From CAYHDV01 sp047619465 (GTDB taxonomy: Bacteria > Patescibacteriota > Minisyncoccia > Phycocordibacterales > CSBR16-119): DNA of 64,000 bases. The DNA lies in contig JBLHJW010000001.1 in NCBI GenBank assembly GCA_047619465.1, forward strand, positions 1 to 64,000, given 5' to 3'. Positions 29,245-37,921 of this stretch are shown here, one piece after another. Below the pieces are notes generated by a model that was not told where the DNA came from, did not search any database, and saw only the letters and a program-made list of their open reading frames with translations. Each line of letters begins with the position of its first letter. The stretch's first letter is position 1. The position numbers and the translations under genes were made by a program.

Positions 29245-29913
29245 TTAGAGTTCCTCTTGTAAGGATTCTATTTCAGAGTTGTAAATATCAGACCTTTCTG
29301 GGTCTATAGCAAGGGCTTTTTCTAGATAAGATATAGCTTCTTGATAAAAATCATTACCACCTAGATAACTAGCATATCCTGTATACATATCTATAAGGTG
29401 ATTCATGCCTATTGTGCTTGCAACAGATTCTATTCTAGTGATCCCTTCTTCATACACACTTCTAATCATAGAGTCGTCTACTTTTGAGTGAATCAATGTT
29501 GTTAAATAAGCTCTCCAGTATTTTGATTCTAAATTACCAAAAGTATATACAACTTCATATAGCGCATCTCTCTTGCCGGCTATGTCACCAGTAAAATCAT
29601 GTATCGAGCTTATTGTTATGTAGGCCTGGAATCCGTTGTATAGACTTATAGCCTCTCCAGTTTTTTGCAGTGCTTCGTTGTATTTTTTGTCACGAGTTAG
29701 ATCACGAGCATCAGAGAGTAAATCAAAATATTCATTTGGAGCATTCGCTTCCACCTCTACACCATCTAAACCTTCTTCTGTACTTGTAGCTGTCACATCT
29801 TCAACGTCTGTTATTATTTCTGTTTTTGGATTTTTGTTTATACTAAATAATATAACCGCTAAAACCACAGCAGAAACAAATGTACCTATATAAATCCAGT
29901 CTTTTTTATTCAT
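29245..29913 (-). CDS. Membrane-anchored TPR protein
   Basis: This 222-residue protein has one N-terminal membrane helix (about 7-25), a Thr/Glu-rich linker, and a helical domain with TPR-like repeats. The clearest is the last, YQEAISYLEKALAIDPERSD near 188-207. Such proteins are usually scaffolds for envelope assemblies. It lies downstream of the O-antigen ligase-like gene, which also ends in TPRs, but has its own leader region. Function unknown. Confidence 0.75.
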   Translation of the reverse strand: MNKKDWIYIGTFVSAVVLAVILFSINKNPKTEIITDVEDVTATSTEEGLDGVEVEANAPNEYFDLLSDARDLTRDKKYNEALQKTGEAISLYNGFQAYITISSIHDFTGDIAGKRDALYEVVYTFGNLESKYWRAYLTTLIHSKVDDSMIRSVYEEGITRIESVASTIGMNHLIDMYTGYASYLGGNDFYQEAISYLEKALAIDPERSDIYNSEIESLQEEL

Positions 29914-30045
29914 AATTTTTAGTGAAGAGTGATTAGGAGCTTTGCTTATAAATCGTCTGAATTAAAATGGATCAAATCTAATGAGAGAAGACACCTCGGG
30001 GTAGACAGAATTATATGATGCAAGCAAAGCGAGTACTCTTATAAA
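29914..30045 (-). promoter_or_regulatory. Structured 5' leader of the TPR gene, same type as the typA leader
   Basis: On the minus strand TATAAT (near 30045) is followed by TATTTATAAGAGTACTCG, then CATATAATTCTGTCT, GGTGTCTTCTCTCAT, and CACTAAAAATT before the ATG. The blocks match the typA leader (11833-11940), with an insertion. GCTTTGCTT and AAGCAAAGC pair over about 100 nt. GAGTACTC here versus GAGCGCTC there keeps a palindrome by paired changes. Confidence 0.45.
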
Positions 30046-30074
30046 TAAATTATACTATTTATTTATTAGAAACG

Positions 30075-32030
30075 CTATTCGTACTGAGCCAGCACAGCTG
30101 CCGCAGTCTTTGCTGTTGGAGCAAAGTCATAGGCAATCTTTGCAAGCCGATATGCTTCTTCTCTGTTCCCCATAGAATTCTCAACAGAAGCCAGCGTCCA
30201 GTAGCCAAGCTGATGCTCTGGACTTATCTCTATAGCAAGACTTGCATATCTATGTGCTTTTTCTACATACAACTCTTTTGATTCTCCTTGAGCCATACCT
30301 GAACTAAACAGTGCCGTCCTGGCGATAGTCACACTTGTACGTAAATCATCTGGATGTATAACCATAGACTTTTCCATTTCCTCAATAAAAACATCTTGAA
30401 CATGCATAACATTTTCAGGGTATCTCGCTATTATCTGAGGGAATTGCACAATTTGGCCTCTCCACATTTCGGCGAGAAGTTTTATCTTTTCTGTCTCTCC
30501 AACTCTACTGCTTTGAACTTTAGAGATCAGTCTGTCCGTTGCTTCTGCAGAGGTTATAAACTCACCTTTAGAAAAGTTTATTGTTGCATTAGATGAGCCG
30601 TATGGAATGAATACAAAAAATATCAAGCAAGCCAGCAGGCCAAATCCAGCTACAGATTGACCCACCCCCTCTTTCCAAAATTTTCCTGGAGCCTGGATTT
30701 CCTTTCCTCCTCGGCTTGCAACAAAAGCAAAAATTAAAGTAAACAACTGATATGTTGTAACAGTGTCAAACACTGTTAGGTTCTGAAGCAGGTGAATAAT
30801 CAAAAGAACTGATGGAATAAAACTCTCCCAGAAATCTGCCTCACCTCTTCGATACCTCCTCCACAAGAAAATCAGTGCCAACACATACATTGAAGCAAAC
30901 GACAGTGCCCCCAGAGATCCTGTTGTAGCCAGAATCTCATAACCAACACTGTGAGCTTTGTCCATCCAGTCATCCCCACCAAACTCAGCGGTAAGAAACT
31001 CTGGCTGATAAAAATCTTGATAAACATAGGTAAAGGTCCCTATCCCATAGCCAAGTAAAGGTCTAGTCTTCCAAGCGCTCACAGCACTCTCCCAAACCAA
31101 GACCCTAGACTTCGACGCCTGAGCTGAAAGAAAATTTCTAACGGGAGAATTTGAAATAAAGAACATCACGACCGTCGAAAGAAAAACAATCGCAGTCAAA
31201 ATAAGTAGAATTTTTGAAGCTTGTTTAATAAACTTCTTTTTTGTATAAACAAAGCATCCTCCTAGAGCCATAGCGCCCATTCCCAGATAAAGAGAAATAC
31301 TAGCGGCTCTAGCCTGACCAAGAATCAGTAACGGGTTTTTAAAGATATCAAAAAATCCATTTTTGCCATTCCATATCCTAGCCCCAAAGAATATAGGAGT
31401 TATAAAAATTGTTATCATCATGATGGCTAAAACACCTCTACTCTTATATTCTTCAATCCATAGATAGGCCATTAAGAAGAAACTTATCAACAAATATGAA
31501 CCAGCAAAGGAAGTATTCCCGATGAGAGATCCTGCTCCCTTAGAAATGTCCATAAGGCCAAATCCGTCGCTACCTAGAATAGCAATCGAGGCTATTATCG
31601 TTGCCGAAATACTATTGGACCAAAAAACCTCTAACCAGTCTCTCTTGTCTTTAAAAACAGAACTTGCAACAACAAACAAAGCTCCCAAGTGAAGCCATGT
31701 CAGAGCTCCGTTCATTCTTTCAAAATTGGACCAGAATGAAAGGGATGGATCTACACTGAAAAAAGAAGACAGTAAAACCACAAAGATAAATATCAGGAAA
31801 CTACCGGAGACAACATTTAACCTAAAAACAACCTCCTTTTTAACAAGAAAAGCATACAACCAAAGAAAGAAGACGATCTCAATAAACAAATAGATGACCA
31901 ACGTCTTAAAAGATATAAAAGGATATAGCGTGCTTTTTGCTATATAGGTAATAGGCAATAAAAAAACAGACCAAGATATCAATCTTTTGATCCATGTTGA
32001 TAGTGTTGAGTTCGATGTCTGAAAAGCCAT
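30075..32030 (-). CDS. O-antigen ligase/polymerase-family membrane protein with C-terminal TPRs
   Basis: This 651-residue protein starts at MAFQTSNSTLSTW (ATG 32030). The frame extends to 32180, but that would overlap the divergent sugar transferase gene. About twelve membrane helices precede a Wzy_C-like region with the large loop motif TRPLLGYGIGTFTYVY, then two or three TPRs near the C-terminus (HQLGYWTLASVENSMGNREE). Proteins of this layout join or polymerise surface glycans, or glycosylate proteins. It is the first gene of the minus side of the glycan locus. Confidence 0.85.
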   Translation of the reverse strand: MAFQTSNSTLSTWIKRLISWSVFLLPITYIAKSTLYPFISFKTLVIYLFIEIVFFLWLYAFLVKKEVVFRLNVVSGSFLIFIFVVLLSSFFSVDPSLSFWSNFERMNGALTWLHLGALFVVASSVFKDKRDWLEVFWSNSISATIIASIAILGSDGFGLMDISKGAGSLIGNTSFAGSYLLISFFLMAYLWIEEYKSRGVLAIMMITIFITPIFFGARIWNGKNGFFDIFKNPLLILGQARAASISLYLGMGAMALGGCFVYTKKKFIKQASKILLILTAIVFLSTVVMFFISNSPVRNFLSAQASKSRVLVWESAVSAWKTRPLLGYGIGTFTYVYQDFYQPEFLTAEFGGDDWMDKAHSVGYEILATTGSLGALSFASMYVLALIFLWRRYRRGEADFWESFIPSVLLIIHLLQNLTVFDTVTTYQLFTLIFAFVASRGGKEIQAPGKFWKEGVGQSVAGFGLLACLIFFVFIPYGSSNATINFSKGEFITSAEATDRLISKVQSSRVGETEKIKLLAEMWRGQIVQFPQIIARYPENVMHVQDVFIEEMEKSMVIHPDDLRTSVTIARTALFSSGMAQGESKELYVEKAHRYASLAIEISPEHQLGYWTLASVENSMGNREEAYRLAKIAYDFAPTAKTAAAVLAQYE

Positions 32031-32076
32031 ATATTCACGTGCAAAAATTGCAAAAACGTAGTATACATAGGATATC

Positions 32077-33300
32077 ATGAAAACCTGGAAAATCATCATT
32101 CTGGCAATTGGAGACCTGGTTGCGGCATATGCATCACTATTTTTAATGCTTAAAATTTCTTTCGGAGAAAAACAAGGCACTGCGGCGGAAGACCATATAC
32201 TTCCCTTCTCTGTTATTTTTGGTATATGGATTATTGTTCTTTTTATTTTTGATCAGTATGACCCAATTGCTGGACGGCCAAAAGTCTACAACATGAAACG
32301 CCTTGGATATGCTTTAACAACTGCTTTTTTTACTGGAACAATTGTTTTCTACGTTGGACAATTTGGAATAAATCCAAAACTAAACCTTCTTCTAGTTTTT
32401 GTTTTTTTTGTTATTTTATATATTTCTTGGAGACGTATTGTTTTCAAACTACTAGGAGGCGCTTTTGTGGAGCGAGTCTATTTTCTAGATTCAAATGAAT
32501 ATGTGTCTATACTCAAATCAACAATCAAAGGAAATCCTCAGCTTGGATATGCCCTTGTTGAAACTGAAAGTGAATCAGATATAGTCATCTCTAAAATACC
32601 ATTTTCACGAGGGAAAAAACTACTATCTCTTGCGGGTGCATATGAGAGTATAATGCAAAAAATACCAGTTGATATAGCTGAAAAAACTCTTGGCTATCAA
32701 ATAGAATCTCGCCAAGAAAATATACTAGGAGTCTTTCTAAAAAGATCTTTTGACATTGTTTTCTCTCTTACGGCTTTAGCTGCAACATCTTGGCTGTGGC
32801 CAATCATAATAGCTGGAATAAAGTTAGACGATCGAGGTCCTGTGCTATACACACACAAAAGAGTTGGACTTGATAACAAACCTTTCTCTTTTATCAAATT
32901 CAGGTCCATGAAAGTTGACGCAGAAAAAGACGGCGCAGTCTGGGCAGAAAAGGAAGACTCTAGAGTTACAAAATTTGGACGGTTCTTACGAAAAAGCCAT
33001 CTAGATGAAATCCCTCAAATGATCAATGTCCTCCGTGGAGATATGTCTGTTGTTGGACCCAGACCTGAGCGACCAGAATTTGTCTCGCAGCTAGAGGAAG
33101 AAATACCTTTGTATGACCTGCGACACATTATCAAACCCGGGTTTACTGGATGGGCTCAAATAAAGTACCGTTATGCTAGAACAGTCTCTGAGTCAAAAGA
33201 GAAATTTGAGTACGATCTATACTACATAAAGAACAAAAGTTTCATTCTTGATATGGGTGTAATGCTTAAAACAGTCCAGATTGTTGTGACTCATTTATAA
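32077..33300 (+). CDS. Polyprenyl-phosphate sugar-1-phosphate transferase (initiating PGT)
   Basis: This 407-residue protein has an N-terminal domain of four membrane helices and a C-terminal bacterial sugar transferase domain from about residue 220. That domain shows KRSFDIVFSLTALAA, the FRSMKVDAEKDG loop, LRKSHLDEIPQMINVLRGDM, SVVGPRPERPEFV, and KPGFTGWAQIKYRY. These enzymes move a sugar phosphate from a nucleotide sugar to undecaprenyl phosphate and start glycan assembly. It diverges from the ligase-like gene by 46 nt. The sugar cannot be told from sequence. Confidence 0.93.
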   Translation: MKTWKIIILAIGDLVAAYASLFLMLKISFGEKQGTAAEDHILPFSVIFGIWIIVLFIFDQYDPIAGRPKVYNMKRLGYALTTAFFTGTIVFYVGQFGINPKLNLLLVFVFFVILYISWRRIVFKLLGGAFVERVYFLDSNEYVSILKSTIKGNPQLGYALVETESESDIVISKIPFSRGKKLLSLAGAYESIMQKIPVDIAEKTLGYQIESRQENILGVFLKRSFDIVFSLTALAATSWLWPIIIAGIKLDDRGPVLYTHKRVGLDNKPFSFIKFRSMKVDAEKDGAVWAEKEDSRVTKFGRFLRKSHLDEIPQMINVLRGDMSVVGPRPERPEFVSQLEEEIPLYDLRHIIKPGFTGWAQIKYRYARTVSESKEKFEYDLYYIKNKSFILDMGVMLKTVQIVVTHL

Positions 33301-33374
33301 GTAAGTTAATCTACATAAGATTGAAACCCATAATCTTTTTTGTCGTTTCGAATATCTTTACATTAGAATAATCC

Positions 33375-33540
33375 ACTTGTCTTTGAGAACGCAGTGCGAC
33401 TTTATCCCGTTAGAGCAAAGCGAGTTATAGGATAAGAAGTACTCTTGTGGTGAAGCAATCCAGTCTTACCTACTAGACCTAAGTGTTTTTGCACGAATCA
33501 AAGCAATTTTTGTCATTGCAAGGCACGAAGCAATCCAGAA
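33375..33540. repeat. Two REP-like palindromic elements
   Basis: Two tracts of the type TGTCATTGCAAGGC...GAAGCAATCCAG lie at 33375-33463 and 33510-33538. The first carries an inner TTTATCC/GGATAA dyad. They fill the gap between convergent genes. The same family recurs at 41.1-41.8 and 46.1 kb. Confidence 0.65.
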
Positions 33541-33566
33541 TTAATAACTTTTATTAATAGTTTAGG

Positions 33567-34670
33567 CTACAGAGATTTATAAACCTCTGTAGTTTTTTTG
33601 ATCATTTTTTCAAAAGAATATTTTTCTTCGACATGTTTTCTGAAAGAAACACCTAGGGAGTTTCTCCTGTCTTTATTATTCAAAAGATCTTTTATAGCCT
33701 TATTTAGAGTGGCTGGATCCTTTGATGGAACTAGGACTCCACTCCTAATCAGGATCTCTGAGACTCCCCCAACATCTGTCGCAACCGTAGGGATTCCTAG
33801 CTGGCCAGCTTCAAGAAGAACATATGGTAGCCCTTCCTTTATGGATGGTAGAACAAATACATCAAAAGCCTTCATGTACTTTGCTCCATCTGGAACAAAG
33901 CCTAAAAGAAATACTTTATCTTCCATCTTCAGAGCTTCTACTTGGTTTAAAATCTCTTTTCTTAGTTCTCCATCACTCATCAAGACAAGATAGCAATCTA
34001 AATCTTTTATTGCTTCAACTAAATACTTATGCCCTTTGTTTGAATGAAGCTCTGCATTTACCCCAACCCAAAGCTTGTCTGTTGGAATCTTTTTAAACTT
34101 CTGAAGCTCTTCTTTTGCGGCACTAGGATCAAAAGGGTTTTCAATAATGACTCCATGTGGAATATATACTATTTTCTTAGAAACAAAAGGCAGAGCCTTT
34201 CCTTTTTTCTCATCATCTATAGATGGAACTATTACAACGTGAGAAAGAATTGCAGTGAACCAACTGAATAAATAAATCAAGCTTTTAACGAAAATATTTT
34301 TGTCTTCTTTAAATGGCCATCCATGTGCTGTAAAGACAATTTTCTTTACACCTAGAATTCTCCCAGCAAAAGCCCCCAGCCCTCCAAGCTTCGAACTATT
34401 CACGTGAATAATGTCTGGTTTTTCTTTTTTAATAATCTGAAAAATCTCGGAGAAAAGCCGGAATTCCTTCACCATGGAAATATCTCTCTCGGAGTTGATT
34501 AGCTTGCCCTGGTTAATAGCCTTGCTTCCAAGCTCATCTTGGAGGCGGCCTGTCCCACCAGAATATACAGATACATCAAATCCAGCACCATCCATAGAAA
34601 GAGCCAGATCATACACATACTTCTGTGCCCCACCCCAATTTGATTTTGTAATAAAATAGATTATTTTCAT
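33567..34670 (-). CDS. Glycosyltransferase family 4
   Basis: This 367-residue GT-B enzyme opens with KSNWGGAQKYVYDLA and carries DIIHVNSSKLGGLGAF and FTAHGWPF. The C-terminal nucleotide-sugar motif is PSIKEGLPYVLLEAGQLGIP with the E-x7-E pair, near residues 272-291. It transfers a sugar in the cytoplasm during glycan assembly, with unknown donor and acceptor. It follows the GT2 gene by 16 nt on the same strand, forming a two-gene unit. Confidence 0.93.
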   Translation of the reverse strand: MKIIYFITKSNWGGAQKYVYDLALSMDGAGFDVSVYSGGTGRLQDELGSKAINQGKLINSERDISMVKEFRLFSEIFQIIKKEKPDIIHVNSSKLGGLGAFAGRILGVKKIVFTAHGWPFKEDKNIFVKSLIYLFSWFTAILSHVVIVPSIDDEKKGKALPFVSKKIVYIPHGVIIENPFDPSAAKEELQKFKKIPTDKLWVGVNAELHSNKGHKYLVEAIKDLDCYLVLMSDGELRKEILNQVEALKMEDKVFLLGFVPDGAKYMKAFDVFVLPSIKEGLPYVLLEAGQLGIPTVATDVGGVSEILIRSGVLVPSKDPATLNKAIKDLLNNKDRRNSLGVSFRKHVEEKYSFEKMIKKTTEVYKSL

Positions 34671-34686
34671 GATAGGTTCAAGTAAA

Positions 34687-35526
34687 CTAAAATATCTTTT
34701 TCCATATTAAAGCAAAGCCTCTATGTGTCATCCTAAAAATAAAGAAATTTCTTGTCACAATAAACTCTGCGATCAATCTCCCAAAATAAACCCAGAAATA
34801 TATGTTTCGCCAATAGTTATTTATACTAACGAATAGAGCAGGAATAAAATTTTCTGCATATATTTTTATTTTCCCATACCTTTTATGTAAATCTAATCTG
34901 TCAGTATAATAAGTATAAAGAACCTCTTCTAATACATCAAAAATATACCCCTCATTAATTAATGTTAAGAACAAGACAAGATCCTCTGGTCTATACATGA
35001 CCGGGTATAAATGACTATCAAAAACCTCTCGTCTTACCATCATTGTGGGGTGTAACATCATAGACTTGGTAAAGAAATTTTTTGTTATTTCTTTGTAATA
35101 TATCCTTTTTGGCTTCCTTTGTACAACACGACCGTCTTCCGAAACCTCTTCCCACCATGTGAACAATAGATCTACATTTTTGTTACTCTCCAAAAAATTA
35201 ATCTGCTTTGCAAGTTTATCAGAAAAATGACACTCATCATCAGCATCCATTCTTGAAATATATTTACCCTTAGCAACCTTAAGGGCATTATTAAGAGAAT
35301 CACCTAGACCAACATTTTTTATATTTTGAATTATTTTCACCCTGCCATCCCCATCAGACAATTCTCTGATTTTTTTCAAAGCAGGAGTGTTCAATGGGTT
35401 ATCTAAAACAATAATAAACTCAAAATCTACGTAACTCTGGTCTAAAACACCGGAGATGGCGCTCTCTATTTGAGTGATATTTTCTTTGTAAACGGCCATG
35501 ATTACCGAGACGACAGGCTTGTTCAT
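34687..35526 (-). CDS. Glycosyltransferase family 2
   Basis: This 279-residue GT-A enzyme is counted from ATG 35526 (MNKPVVSVIMAVYK), with alternative ATGs at 35532 and 35544. VSVIMAVYKENITQIESAI and the metal motif DADDE (near 93-97) are diagnostic. The C-terminus carries hydrophobic stretches that may associate with the membrane. The gene diverges from the GT32-like gene by 37 nt. Donor and acceptor are unknown. Confidence 0.92.
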   Translation of the reverse strand: MNKPVVSVIMAVYKENITQIESAISGVLDQSYVDFEFIIVLDNPLNTPALKKIRELSDGDGRVKIIQNIKNVGLGDSLNNALKVAKGKYISRMDADDECHFSDKLAKQINFLESNKNVDLLFTWWEEVSEDGRVVQRKPKRIYYKEITKNFFTKSMMLHPTMMVRREVFDSHLYPVMYRPEDLVLFLTLINEGYIFDVLEEVLYTYYTDRLDLHKRYGKIKIYAENFIPALFVSINNYWRNIYFWVYFGRLIAEFIVTRNFFIFRMTHRGFALIWKKIF

Positions 35527-35563
35527 ATACATGGTATTATACATCAGGTAAGAATATACTCAT

Positions 35564-36418
35564 ATGAAAAATAACATTCCTAAAAAAATATGGATATTAT
35601 GGCTACAAGGCTGGGAAAATGCACCAGAGATTGTAAAGGAATGCCGAAAATCATGGGAGAAACTCAATCCAGATTGGGAGGTTGTAGCGCTTGATAATAT
35701 TACTCTCTCACAATATATTGATAGTGAAGAGTATTTAAACAACCCTAAGATTCCACCTCAGGCACTATCAGATATTATCAGAATACTTCTTCTAAAAAAA
35801 CATGGTGGTGTCTGGGCAGATGCGAGTGTCTTCTGCTCAAAACCCCTTAATGAATGGGTTTATGATCATACCCCAAGGGGCTTTTTTGCATTTTCCAAGC
35901 CTGGTCCTTATTATGACAAACTAACATCAAGCTGGTTTCTTGTCTCTGAGAAAAATAATATTGTTATTAGTGAATGGTTGATGGAAACCAAACTGTTTTG
36001 GAGCAAAGGCCCGGTTGCACCCGCAACAATAACTAAAACGTATCATAAACTATCTCACATCTTGATAATGCTTAGGCAATCTTGGGTTCTTAAGAAAAGT
36101 CAATTTTTTCTAAAAAAATCTCTGGGACTATTTCCATATTTCTGGTTTCATTATATTTTTGATAAACTATATGCAAGGAACAAGGAAGTTAAAAAAATAT
36201 GGGATTATACTCCGCATATTAGCGCTGATGGGCCTCATAAACTTATTTTTTATGGACTTGAAAAAGACACTACAAAAGAAATTCTCTCGTTTATCAATAG
36301 TAATGAGTCTTTTGTACACAAACTCTCTTGGCGTACAGACATTACACGTGAAGATCTAAAGAATTCTTCTGTAAATATTTTAATAGACACTACGAAGAAT
36401 AAATATTCATTTTACTAA
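35564..36418 (+). CDS. Capsular polysaccharide synthesis glycosyltransferase (GT32/Caps_synth type)
   Basis: This 284-residue protein begins with IPKKIWILWLQGWENAPE and has SDIIRILLLKKHGGVWADAS near residues 70-89. The latter contains the DxD-like metal site typical of GT32 and Caps_synth proteins. It likely transfers a sugar to the growing surface glycan. A sulfotransferase gene starts 2 nt downstream, so the two are co-translated. The AT-rich composition is similar to neighbours. Confidence 0.85.
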   Translation: MKNNIPKKIWILWLQGWENAPEIVKECRKSWEKLNPDWEVVALDNITLSQYIDSEEYLNNPKIPPQALSDIIRILLLKKHGGVWADASVFCSKPLNEWVYDHTPRGFFAFSKPGPYYDKLTSSWFLVSEKNNIVISEWLMETKLFWSKGPVAPATITKTYHKLSHILIMLRQSWVLKKSQFFLKKSLGLFPYFWFHYIFDKLYARNKEVKKIWDYTPHISADGPHKLIFYGLEKDTTKEILSFINSNESFVHKLSWRTDITREDLKNSSVNILIDTTKNKYSFY

Positions 36419-36420
36419 AC

Positions 36421-37197
36421 ATGAAAGAAAAAATAAGAGATGAAATATTAAATCATAAGAGAATCGCAAGAATCATATTCCCAATATATGTTTTTCTCTC
36501 ATACCCGATTAAATTAGTTATATACGGAGCCGGTGACCCTCCAGCATATTTTATTTTTAAAAAGAGCAAGTTAATTTATCTAGTGAACTCGAAAGTTGCA
36601 CAGACAGCAATAACAAACACATGCGGAAACAAGAACAAAACTGAGTATTCAGGTATCGAAGAAAAGAATCTTGGAGAGAATAAAGATAAACTTAGTAAAA
36701 ATGAAGAAGATTACTATTCTTTTACTTTTGTAAGAAACCCTTTTGAAAGACTCTACTCCTGCTATAAATCAAAATATATAGCAGATAAAGAACGATACAA
36801 AAAACCGTTCCTCGATTTTGATTTCTATCTATTAGGATATCTAAAAAAAGACACTGGATTTGAAAACTTTGTAAAACGAGCGATGAGAGTGCCTCACTTT
36901 TTAGCAGACAGGCACTTTAAGTCCCAATACACTCTTATTAAGGAAGAAAGCAGACTAAAGATCGACTACATAGGCAGGTATGAAAGTATTAGTGATGATT
37001 TTAAAAAAATACAAGACCGTTTTAACCTTGAAACTCTTCCCCTCCTAAACAAATCAGGTAGCAACACCTGGAGAGATTTCTACACAAAAGATTTAGTGTC
37101 CATTGTTTCTGAATTTTATAAGGAAGATCTAAAGGAGTGGTACCCAAGTGCAGAAAGTGAATTAATTGAATATATATCAAAAAAGAAACCTAGCTAG
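36421..37197 (+). CDS. Carbohydrate sulfotransferase (Sulfotransfer_2 type), copy 1
   Basis: This 258-residue protein has a 5'-phosphosulfate-loop-like region (KLIYLVNSKVAQTAITN, near 57-73) and the 3'-phosphate-binding motif FTFVRNPFERLYSCYKSKY. Both are hallmarks of sulfotransferases that use PAPS to sulfate sugars. The usual Lys-x-x-Cys/Gly-Thr loop reads KVAQTAI. It is related to the convergent copy at 37190, sharing FxFTFVRNPFxRxxSCY, FKxIQ, and an identical KKKPS tail. It follows the GT32-like gene by 2 nt. Confidence 0.85.
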   Translation: MKEKIRDEILNHKRIARIIFPIYVFLSYPIKLVIYGAGDPPAYFIFKKSKLIYLVNSKVAQTAITNTCGNKNKTEYSGIEEKNLGENKDKLSKNEEDYYSFTFVRNPFERLYSCYKSKYIADKERYKKPFLDFDFYLLGYLKKDTGFENFVKRAMRVPHFLADRHFKSQYTLIKEESRLKIDYIGRYESISDDFKKIQDRFNLETLPLLNKSGSNTWRDFYTKDLVSIVSEFYKEDLKEWYPSAESELIEYISKKKPS

Positions 37198-37208
37198 GTT
37201 TCTTTTTT
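37179..37208. terminator. Bidirectional terminator shared by the convergent sulfotransferase genes
   Basis: AAAAAAGAAACCTAG and CTAGGTTTCTTTTTT form a perfect palindrome centred at 37193/37194. Both stop codons lie in its centre, and both arms encode the final Lys-Lys-Lys-Pro-Ser of each protein. Confidence 0.85.
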
Positions 37209-37921
37209 TCTAAATAAGCCATCAATTTTTTATACTCTCCTTCATAGCCAAGCATCTCAAAATCTTTCTTGTATCGCTTATACACAATACCTGCAAGCTC
37301 CTTTGTGTAGAAACATCTCCAGTCCCCTTTTTGGGTGTCATGTATATGAGGCAAAGAAAGCAGGTCAAAACTCTCCTGTATCCGTTTGAAATCACCCGCC
37401 AAATTCTCGTAGTGACCAAGGTAATCGTATAGTGGCTTTCTTCTTAGAAAAAGAATGTCTTGCTGTGACTGGAAATGTTGATCCGAAAAAAAGTCTGGAA
37501 TTTTGGCAATCTTTTTTACAAAAGACTCAAAGGTTTCATCTTTTTCAATTGTTGCGAAGCCATAATAATTTCTCCTAAGGGCAATTTTGCTTTTTTCAAT
37601 TTTGTGAATATAGCAAGATGCTATCCTGTCAAATGGATTTCTTACAAAAGTAAACTTAAAGAAATCCTTTTTCTGCTTCCTTGTTAAAAAAGGCCGGTTC
37701 AACTTTCTACTGACCTGCTTATGTGTGCGGTCTTCACCAACAGAATCCAAACTATCTGCAAAAGACTCCTTAATGGAAGAACATCCAGTCTTTGGAACAA
37801 CTATATAGACTAACTTTTTTTTATTCTCAATAATAAAATTTGTAAGACTAAAGTTGTCATGATACAATCGAATCATCAAACTTCTAATAATCCTAACAAT
37901 TGGGTTATTTCTTTTTTTCAT
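37190..37921 (-). CDS. Carbohydrate sulfotransferase (Sulfotransfer_2 type), copy 2
   Basis: This 243-residue protein has VYIVVPKTGCSSIKESF, a good PAPS 5'-phosphosulfate loop, and FKFTFVRNPFDRIASCYIHK for 3'-phosphate binding. It is closer to the family consensus than the convergent copy. The two genes overlap by 8 nt at their 3' ends. Its start overlaps the end of the flippase gene by 17 nt, so it belongs to the minus-strand transcript behind the flippase. PAPS supply is not encoded in the window. Confidence 0.88.
   Translation of the reverse strand: MKKRNNPIVRIIRSLMIRLYHDNFSLTNFIIENKKKLVYIVVPKTGCSSIKESFADSLDSVGEDRTHKQVSRKLNRPFLTRKQKKDFFKFTFVRNPFDRIASCYIHKIEKSKIALRRNYYGFATIEKDETFESFVKKIAKIPDFFSDQHFQSQQDILFLRRKPLYDYLGHYENLAGDFKRIQESFDLLSLPHIHDTQKGDWRCFYTKELAGIVYKRYKKDFEMLGYEGEYKKLMAYLEKKKPS

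Noticed and set aside
33301..33566. Possible tRNA or gene fragment after the sugar transferase gene
   Set aside because: No cloverleaf or coding similarity was found; the gap is filled by REP-like sequence.
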